DNA of 7,271 nt, taken from positions 1-7,271 of the forward strand of contig CAMWJY010000037.1 of NCBI GenBank assembly GCA_947174685.1, given 5' to 3'. This stretch comes from an uncultured Mollicutes bacterium. Its GTDB lineage: Bacteria > Bacillota_I > Bacilli_A > Acholeplasmatales > Anaeroplasmataceae. The notes under the pieces were generated by a model. It made no database searches. It was given only the letters and a program-made list of their open reading frames with translations, and was not told the origin of the DNA. Shown piece after piece: positions 1 through 5,635 of the stretch. A program made the position numbers and the translations under genes. Each line of letters begins with the position of its first letter. The first letter of the stretch is position 1.

Positions 1-49
1 GAGCTCAGTTCTGTATTGAATTGGGCTTTTATAATTTAATAAATAAGCT

Positions 50-105
50 AGACGTTCCTTGTTAAAAAGGTATAGATGCAATCTTTAACGGTTTTGTGAA
101 CGTCT
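50..105. repeat. Nested inverted repeats in the pfl leader
   Basis: AGACGTTC (50-57) is the exact reverse complement of GAACGTCT (98-105). Nested inside, GTTAAA (61-66) is the exact reverse complement of TTTAAC (84-89). In RNA this gives an 8-bp outer stem, an asymmetric internal loop and a 6-bp inner stem with a 17-base loop. A short T-run (105-108) follows the outer stem, so it could be a terminator of an upstream gene, an attenuator or leader-RNA structure, or a DNA operator. The repeats are certain by inspection; the role is not. Confidence 0.5.
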
Positions 106-113
106 TTTGCAAG

Positions 114-119
114 TATAAT
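114..119 (+). promoter_or_regulatory. Candidate -10 box upstream of pflA
   Basis: A perfect TATAAT lies about 135 bases before the pflA start. The hexamer 17 bases upstream (GTTTTG, 91-96) is a poor -35 box and there is no extended TGn motif, so if this is a promoter it may need an activator or be weak. A second TATAAT at 30-35 likewise lacks a good -35. Directly upstream, TTGTGAA at 94-100 matches one half of the Firmicutes Rex operator, but the second half-site is poor. Confidence 0.3.
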
Positions 120-126
120 TGAAGGC

Positions 127-150
127 TTCCAATAATCTAGTAGATTGGAA
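127..150. repeat. Hairpin-forming inverted repeat
   Basis: TTCCAAT (127-133) pairs exactly with ATTGGAA (144-150) around a 10-base loop. An alternative fold pairs TTCC with GGAA and AATCT (134-138) with AGATT (142-146), leaving a 3-base loop and a 3-base bulge. It sits just downstream of the candidate -10 box, so it would lie near the 5' end of the pfl mRNA. No T-run follows, which argues against a terminator. An mRNA 5'-end stabilising hairpin or a protein binding site are possible. Confidence 0.4.
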
Positions 151-240
151 ATAGATGGATTAAAGAATACTAAAGCTAGATGAAATGAGTTTTTTCTTAT
201 ATGATTAATGTTTTTCTAATTTTTGTCCATACTAAAAATG

Positions 241-247
241 AAAGGAG
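241..247 (+). promoter_or_regulatory. Ribosome binding site that fixes the pflA start
   Basis: AAAGGAG is followed by a 5-base spacer and ATG at 253. Upstream in-frame starts (TTG at 223, ATG at 238) have no comparable site, and the ATG at 238 directly abuts this one. The start at 253 also gives a protein of the usual family length. Confidence 0.85.
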
Positions 248-252
248 TATCT

Positions 253-1002
253 ATGAAAGCAAGAATTCATTCCTTAGAATCCTTTGGTACGGTAGATGGA
301 CCTGGCATCCGCTTTGTCATCTTTTTTAAAGGCTGCCCTTTAAGATGTGCGTATTGCCACAATCCTGATACCTGGACTCAAGATAATTCGTTAATCTATA
401 CTGTAGATGAATTAGTTGAAGAAATTTTACAGTATAAAAGCTATTTCGGGTCAGATGGTGGAGTTACTGTATCTGGAGGAGAACCACTTTTACAAATTGA
501 TTTTATTATAGAATTATTTAAAAAATTAAAAGAATTCCATATTCATACTGCCTGTGATACCTCAGGAATTACCTTTAACAAGGAGGATGAGGTAAGCTTA
601 GCTAAGCATTTGGAATTACTTGAGGTATGTGATTTGTTTTTACTCGATATCAAGCATATCAATGATGAAGAGCATAAGAAGTTAACTAAGGTAGGAAACA
701 AAAATATCTTAGAGTTTGCAAAGTTCTTGTCAGCTCATAAAAAGAAGATGTGGATTAGGCATGTCATAGTACCTGGAATTACCTTAAATAAAGAATATCT
801 AAAAGAACTTCGTGCCTTTATTGATACACTAGATTCTGTAGAAAAAGTAGAAGCACTTCCTTATCATACGATGGGAAAAGTGAAGTATCAAAATCTTGGG
901 ATAGAATATCCTTTAGAAAATGTAGAAGCACCTACAACTGAAGAGATGGAGTTTGCAAGAAAAATATTAGGAATAAACAAAAGAAAAGAGGAAGAAAAAT
1001 GA
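253..1002 (+). CDS. pflA: Pyruvate formate-lyase activating enzyme (radical SAM)
   Basis: This 249-residue protein is a radical SAM glycyl-radical-enzyme activase. Enzymes of this family cleave S-adenosylmethionine with a [4Fe-4S] cluster to make a 5'-deoxyadenosyl radical that abstracts hydrogen from the PFL glycine. Visible signatures are the N-terminal SFGTVDGPGIRFV stretch, the cluster motif CPLRCAYC (C28, C32, C35), the SAM-binding SGGEP (74-78), and the later DTSG, DIKH and VIVPGIT segments typical of PflA. The length agrees with about 245-260 residues in the family. The start at 253 is chosen because of the AAAGGAG site. Its TGA stop overlaps the pflB ATG (ATGA), and its Lys/Glu-rich tail encodes the pflB ribosome binding site, so the two are translationally coupled. 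pflA lies before pflB, the reverse of the common pflB-pflA order. Here its radical target lies on the small separate protein at 3031-3261. Confidence 0.96.
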   Translation: MKARIHSLESFGTVDGPGIRFVIFFKGCPLRCAYCHNPDTWTQDNSLIYTVDELVEEILQYKSYFGSDGGVTVSGGEPLLQIDFIIELFKKLKEFHIHTACDTSGITFNKEDEVSLAKHLELLEVCDLFLLDIKHINDEEHKKLTKVGNKNILEFAKFLSAHKKKMWIRHVIVPGITLNKEYLKELRAFIDTLDSVEKVEALPYHTMGKVKYQNLGIEYPLENVEAPTTEEMEFARKILGINKRKEEEK

Positions 1003-3029
1003 TAGAAGCATGGGAAGGCTTTAAGCCTGGTAGATGGTGTGACGATGAGATTAATGTACGAGATTTTATTCAAAAAAATTATGAGCCTTATTTAGGAGAT
1101 TCTAGCTTTTTGGAAGGCCCTACAAAAGCTACAATTACCTTATGGAATAAGATTTTAGAGTTGTCTAAGAAGGAACGTGAGGCTGGAGGAGTATTAGATG
1201 CAGATACAGATATTATCTCTAGTCAAACTAGTCATAAGGCTGGATATATTGATAAAAATCTAGAAAAGATTGTTGGCTTACAAACAGATAAGCCGTTTAA
1301 AAGAGCTTTACAGCCGTATGGTGGTATAAAAATGTCTGTTCAGGCCTGTGAAATGTATGGATATCAGGTGAGTGATCGAGTAAAGGAAATCTTTACAAAG
1401 TATAGAAAAACGCATAATGATGGAGTATATGATGCTTATACAAAGGATATGCGTGCTTGTCGTAAGGCACATATTCTGACAGGCTTGCCAGACTCTTATG
1501 GTAGAGGAAGAATTGTAGGAGACTATAGAAGAATTGCCTTATATGGTGTAGATGAGCTTATTAGACATAAGCTAAAGGATAAAGAAGCCATAGATGGTGA
1601 TATGACTAGTGATAAGATTAGAGATAGAGAAGAGCTATCTGAGCAAATTAGAGCCTTAGAAGACCTTAAAAAGCTTGCAGAAATCTATGAATGCGATATC
1701 TCTAAGCCTGCTAAAACTGCAAAAGAGGCAGCTCAAGCCTTATATTTTGGATATTTAGCAGCAACCAAAGAACAAAATGGAGCTGCGATGTCCATTGGCA
1801 GAAATTCAACATTCCTAGATATTTATATTGAAAGGGACCTAAAGAATAATAGAATTACGGAGCATGGTGCCCAAGAGCTAATTGACCACTTCATTATGAA
1901 GCTTAGAATCATTAAATTCATGCGTGTTGCATCCTATAATGAGTTATTCTCAGGAGACCCAACATGGGTTACTGAATCTATTGGTGGTATGGGTGTTGAT
2001 GGAAGACCACTAGTTACAAAAACATCATTCCGTATCTTACATACTCTAATCAATTTAGGTCCAGCACCGGAACCAAATTTAACAGTTTTATGGAGTCAAA
2101 ATTTACCTATTAACTTCAAACAATTTTGTGCAGAAATTTCCATTAAAACATCTTCTATACAATATGAATCAGATGATTTAATGCGCATTGAAATGGGAGA
2201 TGATTATTGTATCGCTTGCTGTGTTTCCCCAATGCGAGTAGGTAAAGATATGCAGTTTTTTGGGGCAAGAGCCAATCTTGCTAAATGTTTACTTTATGCA
2301 TTAAATGGAGGAAAGGATGAATTAATTGTTGATTCTAAAACAAACAAGCCTTTCCAGGTATCTCCTGTCTTTGAAGGCATAATAGGCGATGGACCTTTAA
2401 ACTATGATGAGGTTATTTTAAAGTACGAACAAATGATGGAATGGCTTGCAGGAGTATATGTGAATACTTTAAATTTAATCCATTATATGCATGATAAATA
2501 TTCTTATGAAGCTTTGGAAATGGCACTACACGATACCAGGGTAAGAAGATTCTTTGCAACGGGAATTGCAGGACTTTCCTGTGCTGCAGATTCTTTATCT
2601 GCAATCAAATATGCCAAAGTGTATCCGATAAGAAATGATGATGGAATCATTGTAGATTTTAAAATAGAAGGAGATTTCCCAAAATATGGAAACAATGATG
2701 ATCGTGTTGATAGCTTAGCAGTATGGCTTTTGAAGACCTTTATGAGTAAAATTAAAAAGCATTTCACTTATCGTGATTCAATTCCAACAACCTCTATTTT
2801 AACTATCACCTCCAATGTGGTTTATGGTAAACACACAGGGAACACTCCAGATGGAAGAAGAAAGGGAGAGCCTTTGGCTCCTGGAGCCAATCCAATGCAT
2901 GGAAGAGATGTCAAGGGTGCCTTAGCTTCCTTAGAATCTGTTGCTAAGCTTCCTTATGAGTATTCTAGAGATGGTATATCTAATACCTTTTCTATTACTC
3001 CTCAATCCTTAGGAAAGGAAGAATTATAA
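999..3029 (+). CDS. pflB: Pyruvate formate-lyase catalytic body lacking its glycyl-radical domain
   Basis: This 676-residue cytosolic protein matches PFL from the N-terminal AWEGF and NVRDFIQKNY segments through LTITSNVVYG and ANPMHGRD to NTFSITPQSLGKEEL, where it stops. PFL converts pyruvate and CoA to acetyl-CoA and formate. The catalytic pair is C407-C408 in IACCVSPM (C418/C419 in E. coli). By alignment from memory the pyruvate-site residues are R169 (YGRGR), W323 and R424 (FFGARANLAK). What is missing is the last ~75 residues, including RVSGY, which are instead encoded by the next gene. No conserved catalytic residue in the body appears lost, and there is no internal frameshift. Translation starts at the ATG overlapping the pflA stop, preceded by GAGGAAG. 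On its own it should be inactive, because it has no glycine to carry the radical. Confidence 0.93.
   Translation: MIEAWEGFKPGRWCDDEINVRDFIQKNYEPYLGDSSFLEGPTKATITLWNKILELSKKEREAGGVLDADTDIISSQTSHKAGYIDKNLEKIVGLQTDKPFKRALQPYGGIKMSVQACEMYGYQVSDRVKEIFTKYRKTHNDGVYDAYTKDMRACRKAHILTGLPDSYGRGRIVGDYRRIALYGVDELIRHKLKDKEAIDGDMTSDKIRDREELSEQIRALEDLKKLAEIYECDISKPAKTAKEAAQALYFGYLAATKEQNGAAMSIGRNSTFLDIYIERDLKNNRITEHGAQELIDHFIMKLRIIKFMRVASYNELFSGDPTWVTESIGGMGVDGRPLVTKTSFRILHTLINLGPAPEPNLTVLWSQNLPINFKQFCAEISIKTSSIQYESDDLMRIEMGDDYCIACCVSPMRVGKDMQFFGARANLAKCLLYALNGGKDELIVDSKTNKPFQVSPVFEGIIGDGPLNYDEVILKYEQMMEWLAGVYVNTLNLIHYMHDKYSYEALEMALHDTRVRRFFATGIAGLSCAADSLSAIKYAKVYPIRNDDGIIVDFKIEGDFPKYGNNDDRVDSLAVWLLKTFMSKIKKHFTYRDSIPTTSILTITSNVVYGKHTGNTPDGRRKGEPLAPGANPMHGRDVKGALASLESVAKLPYEYSRDGISNTFSITPQSLGKEEL
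3014..3021 (+). promoter_or_regulatory. Ribosome binding site for the separate glycyl-radical subunit, inside the pflB 3' end
   Basis: AAAGGAAG lies within the codons for the conserved Gly-Lys-Glu-Glu of pflB and sits 9 bases before the ATG at 3031. The pflB TAA (3027-3029) is one base before that ATG. This arrangement favours termination and re-initiation by the same ribosomes, and is good evidence that the small reading frame is a real translated gene, not a broken tail. Confidence 0.75.
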
Positions 3030-3030
3030 G

Positions 3031-3261
3031 ATGTCTAGAGTAGATAATTTAGTTCAAATGCTAGATGCTTATATGGGGAATGGTGGCTATCATCTAAATG
3101 TAAATGTATTTAATAGAGAAACACTTCTAGATGCCCAAAAGCATCCAGAAAAATACCCACAGTTAACCATACGTGTTTCTGGGTATGCTGTAAACTTTAT
3201 TAAGCTTACTAAGGAACAACAAGATGATGTCATCAGTAGAACCATCCATGAATCTATGTAA
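3031..3261 (+). CDS. Stand-alone glycyl-radical domain, second subunit of the split PFL (GrcA-like)
   Basis: This 76-residue protein is the missing C-terminal domain of PFL: GGYHLNVNVFNRETLLDA, then HPEKYPQLTIRVSGYAV with G51 as the radical-bearing glycine (G734 in E. coli PFL), then LTKEQQDDVISRT to the end. It starts with MSRVDNLVQML, exactly where PFL sequences resume after the linker, so body plus this domain rebuild a full-length enzyme (752 residues against 760 in E. coli). E. coli YfiD/GrcA carries a similar domain as a spare part that rescues oxygen-cleaved PFL. It has an extra N-terminal region of about 50 residues and coexists with an intact PFL. Here the extra region is absent and the neighbouring pflB has no glycine of its own, so the domain is inferred to be an obligatory subunit and the substrate of PflA. 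An intact PFL elsewhere in the genome cannot be excluded. The gene name grcA would be used by homology to the domain only. Confidence 0.9.
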   Translation: MSRVDNLVQMLDAYMGNGGYHLNVNVFNRETLLDAQKHPEKYPQLTIRVSGYAVNFIKLTKEQQDDVISRTIHESM

Positions 3262-3272
3262 ATCACTTTATC

Positions 3273-3297
3273 AGCATCCCTAATAGGGGTGCTTTTT
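3273..3297 (+). terminator. Rho-independent terminator of the pfl operon
   Basis: AGCATCCC (3273-3280) pairs over its full 8 bp with GGGGTGCT (3286-3293), with one G-T wobble and a 5-base loop TAATA, followed by a T-run to 3297. It begins 11 bases after the stop of the glycyl-radical subunit gene. It separates the pfl operon from the next gene. Confidence 0.9.
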
Positions 3298-3349
3298 GAT
3301 TGCCTAAAATTTTAAGAAAAGAATTATAAAATACTATAAAGCGTGCAAG

Positions 3350-3367
3350 TAAAGGTATATACCTTTA
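3350..3367. repeat. Perfect 18-bp palindrome, possible operator
   Basis: TAAAGGTATATACCTTTA reads the same on both strands. It lies about 50 bases upstream of the promoter candidate for the SAP-like gene and about 55 bases after the pfl terminator. No T-run follows on either strand, which makes a terminator unlikely and a dimeric-protein binding site more plausible. Its 9-base half AAAGGTATA also occurs at 66-74 in the pfl leader. The binding protein is unknown. Confidence 0.5.
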
Positions 3368-3416
3368 AAAAACTTAAGAAATTGATAATTTATTTAGAAA
3401 AGAAAGGCCTTCAATA

Positions 3417-3445
3417 TTGAAATTTTGTCAAATTTATTATATTAT
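3417..3445 (+). promoter_or_regulatory. Candidate sigma-A promoter for the SAP-like gene and mutS
   Basis: TTGAAA (3417-3422) and TATTAT (3440-3445) are separated by 17 bases, close to the vegetative consensus. Transcription would start near 3452, giving a leader of about 33 bases before the ATG at 3485. An overlapping alternative is TTGTCA (3425-3430) with TATAAA (3446-3451) at a shorter 15-base spacing. Either would make the in-frame TTG at 3425 untranslatable, supporting the later start. Confidence 0.5.
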
Positions 3446-3484
3446 TATAAAAGAAGTAATTTTTTAAAAAAGGTTGTGAAATTT

Positions 3485-5626
3485 ATGGAATTTATCCAGG
3501 ATAAGGAAATCATAGTTATTTTTGACAAAAGAATGGGATTAGATACGATAGCTTCTAAGCTTGCACTACTTAATGGCGATCAAACGAAGAAGTTTTTTAT
3601 GGAGCGTTTAATTAAGATTCCAAGAAAAATAAACGCAATGGCTTTAACTAGTGCCCTAAATGAAAGAATTAAAACATTAGACTCTCATTCTCTATCTAGA
3701 GATGCCTTTATGAAATTAGAATCCTATGCAACCTTCACAGAATTCCAACTTCAAAATTTATTTGAAAAAATTGGTACGAATGAAGATTTTTATCTTTATC
3801 GTAAAAATCTTTGGAAGCTATTACTTCGTAATCATGTTGGAATTAATCTTCAAGATGGCGAAGTAACGCGTTTAGTCAATATAAGAAAAAATCCAATGGA
3901 ATCTTTCTCTCAATTTTCCAAAGCTATTTTCTCTGTGACTTTAGATTCAACAAAAGAATTTGATGCCTATCCTAAGGATAATTTAGAATATTTATTAAAG
4001 GAATCTTTTTCTCAAGAGGAGATTCGTTTACTAGCTTCAAAATATGGATTTGATATTCCTTTACGCTTTAAGAAGGATGACCTTCTTTCTTTTGTAAAGG
4101 ATATGATGAAATCCAGAAGGAAGCTTACTCTTGCCCTACAAAGAGAATTAAATGGAATGACAATAACACAATTAAATGAGTATTGTTCTTTACAGGGACT
4201 AGGAATTTCTTCTCAAATGAAAAAAGAGGAAATCATCAATTTACTTGTATTTTTAGTGAAGAATGCGAAATTCTCTGCCATAGAAGCAAAGAAGATTTAT
4301 GGCTTGCCTTTCTCTGAGCCATTAAGATTCAGAGTAGAATTAGGTGCTATTGATAGCTTTAAGCGTGGGCTTCCTAAGAAGGTCATTTACTTAGAAGATG
4401 ATGAGATTGAGGAATTCCAAAACTTAGATGAGCTTATAGAAGAAGAGGAGCCTAAACTAAAGAAAACAACCTCAAATGAAGAGGTCGTAACTGGAGTTAT
4501 AAAGAAATTATTCCCATACTTAAATGTAGATGAGGATACAGCTAAGGTAGCAAGCCAGCATGGAATTAAAGTTACTCCTGCTGAGGAACCAAAAAAGACT
4601 TCAAAAGCGCCAAAGACTCCAAAGGAGCCTAAGACAAAAACGATTATCCTTACGCAAGAAAAAAGAATAGTGACTCCAGCTCCAACTAAAACTCAAGTTG
4701 TAAAAAAGGAGCAGACCAAAGGCAAGGTCGACCAAGCCTTACTTGATGAAATCATGAAAAGATTTCATGGAATGAAGGAAAGCGAGCCTGTAGCTACTCC
4801 AAAGGAAGATAAGAGAAATGATCAAGCCTTGCTTGATGAAATACTATCCAAGCTACAAAAGATTACAGAAGCTCAAGAAAAGATAAAAGAAGAGCTTCAA
4901 ACGACAAAGCAAGAAAAGGTAGTTGTAACAGAGCACAAGGTTCATGTCACTAGAAAATACGAAGATGATGGTCTTCCTTATGACTTCATCGATGAGGATG
5001 ATATCGATGATAATGAGTTCAGTGATTATAATTTTGAGCCAGAAGAGGATCCTGAGGAAGTTGTTGCAGAAGCAGATCAGGAAAACCAACAACCTGCAAT
5101 AGATACAGAAGACCTTATTTCAAGATTAAAGGAAGAAATTCAAGAAGAAATCTCTGAACTTAAGGAAAAGCAAGAAGAGCCATTAGGCGAGGAATCATCC
5201 ACAGAAGATAACTCTATGGAAGAATCACTTGATGAAGTTTCACATGTTGAAAATGATTCTATGGTTGCTACTGAACAGCTAGAGGGTGTTGTTCTTTCAA
5301 ATAATGAAGAAAGTAGTGAAGAACCACTTTTAAATGAAAGCTATGATAAAGAATTTGAACCAGTAGAAGAAAATGCCTCTCCAATAGATGAGCTTTCACA
5401 AGAAGCAGATGCACCTGAAGCCAATTACGTGCCAAGTACAGCTGTAGAAGGTCCGTCATCTAACCAAGAGGAACCTACAATAGAATCTGAATTAGAGAAT
5501 AATCCATATTTTGGAAAGAAGAAAATTCTTTCTAATAAAAAACCATTGATTGTAACCTTACTCTCTATCGTTTTATGCATTGGTGTTTTCATCTCTATTT
5601 TTGCAATTATGCATGCATTAAAATAA
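3485..5626 (+). CDS. Tail-anchored protein with two SAP/HeH-like motifs, function unknown
   Basis: This 713-residue protein is not one I recognise. Residues 1-290 look like a folded, mostly helical region. It contains two segments with the helix-extension-helix look of SAP/LEM/Rho-N-type nucleic-acid-binding motifs: about 176-207 (SQEEIRLLASKYGFDIPL, then KKDDLLSFV) and about 225-257 (MTITQLNEYCSLQGLGI, then KKEEIINLLV). Residues 300-685 are charged low complexity: a Lys/Pro/Thr-rich part (366-412), a duplicated DQALLDEI helix (416 and 446), a coiled-coil-like part (452-478), then a long acidic Glu/Ser-rich stretch. Residues 688-710 form one hydrophobic helix at the extreme C-terminus after a basic patch, and there is no signal peptide. 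That predicts a tail-anchored membrane protein with its body in the cytoplasm. The ATG at 3485 is preferred over TTG at 3425, which lies in promoter-like sequence, although the AAAAAAGG site has a long 11-base spacer. mutS follows 9 bases later. Nucleic-acid binding is inferred from pattern only. Confidence 0.8.
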   Translation: MEFIQDKEIIVIFDKRMGLDTIASKLALLNGDQTKKFFMERLIKIPRKINAMALTSALNERIKTLDSHSLSRDAFMKLESYATFTEFQLQNLFEKIGTNEDFYLYRKNLWKLLLRNHVGINLQDGEVTRLVNIRKNPMESFSQFSKAIFSVTLDSTKEFDAYPKDNLEYLLKESFSQEEIRLLASKYGFDIPLRFKKDDLLSFVKDMMKSRRKLTLALQRELNGMTITQLNEYCSLQGLGISSQMKKEEIINLLVFLVKNAKFSAIEAKKIYGLPFSEPLRFRVELGAIDSFKRGLPKKVIYLEDDEIEEFQNLDELIEEEEPKLKKTTSNEEVVTGVIKKLFPYLNVDEDTAKVASQHGIKVTPAEEPKKTSKAPKTPKEPKTKTIILTQEKRIVTPAPTKTQVVKKEQTKGKVDQALLDEIMKRFHGMKESEPVATPKEDKRNDQALLDEILSKLQKITEAQEKIKEELQTTKQEKVVVTEHKVHVTRKYEDDGLPYDFIDEDDIDDNEFSDYNFEPEEDPEEVVAEADQENQQPAIDTEDLISRLKEEIQEEISELKEKQEEPLGEESSTEDNSMEESLDEVSHVENDSMVATEQLEGVVLSNNEESSEEPLLNESYDKEFEPVEENASPIDELSQEADAPEANYVPSTAVEGPSSNQEEPTIESELENNPYFGKKKILSNKKPLIVTLLSIVLCIGVFISIFAIMHALK
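4730..4843 (+). repeat. Direct repeat inside the SAP-like gene (DQALLDEI twice)
   Basis: Bases 4730-4753 and 4820-4843 are near-identical 24-base units, 90 bases apart. They encode DQALLDEI both times, and the differences are third-position or conservative. The helix continues as MKRFHGMKE in the first copy and LSKLQKITE in the second. This looks like an in-frame duplication of a short amphipathic helix that may act as a docking or oligomerisation element. Confidence 0.6.
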
Positions 5627-5631
5627 GAGGT
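5625..5631 (+). promoter_or_regulatory. Ribosome binding site of mutS, overlapping the previous stop codon
   Basis: AAGAGGT begins within the TAA of the SAP-like gene (5624-5626) and is followed 4 bases later by ATG at 5636. No terminator or clear promoter lies between the genes, so mutS is probably translated from a shared transcript. Confidence 0.7.
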
Positions 5632-5635
5632 AGCT

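Larger units (their letters stand above)
1..252. other. Upstream leader/intergenic region of the pfl operon
   Basis: No complete gene is supported here. In the third forward frame bases 3-65 read as 20 codons (beginning AQFCIELGFY) ending in TAA. In the first frame bases 1-39 give 12 codons ending in TAA. Either could be the tail of an upstream gene cut by the window edge, but both are too short to judge. The rest holds inverted repeats at 50-105 and 127-150, two TATAAT boxes at 30-35 and 114-119, and T-rich sequence before the pflA ribosome binding site. If transcription begins at either box, the pfl mRNA has an untranslated leader of roughly 125-210 bases. Confidence 0.6.
3298..3484. other. 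Intergenic region with palindrome and promoter
   Basis: No coding region is supported. The stretch is very AT-rich and contains the perfect palindrome at 3350-3367, a candidate promoter at 3417-3445 and a weak ribosome binding site (AAAAAAGG, 3466-3473) for the next gene. A further TATAAA at 3325-3330 has no good -35 box. Confidence 0.7.

Noticed and set aside
1..6. GAGCTC at the very first bases (SacI recognition site), suggesting a cloned fragment end
   Set aside because: A single six-base match at a window edge is weak evidence; no vector or linker sequence is seen.
223..252. Longer pflA starting at TTG 223 or ATG 238
   Set aside because: The strong AAAGGAG site at 241-247 is correctly spaced only for ATG 253, and the family N-terminus begins there.
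2413..2767. Reverse-strand open frames within pflB, and similar ones at 888-1073, 4853-5092 and 5268-5459
   Set aside because: They lie opposite well-supported genes, have no family resemblance, and look like shadows in other frames.
3020..3035. Programmed frameshift joining the two PFL parts
   Set aside because: No slippery sequence is visible, the P-site tRNA would re-pair poorly, and the small frame has its own ribosome binding site and ATG.
999..3261. pflB as a pseudogene with a C-terminal frameshift
   Set aside because: Both parts keep all recognisable motifs, the break lies in a non-conserved linker, and start signals are in place. A sequencing error remains possible but is less likely.
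3425..3484. N-terminal extension of the SAP-like protein from TTG 3425
   Set aside because: No ribosome binding site lies at a useful distance, and the segment coincides with promoter-like -35/-10 sequence.
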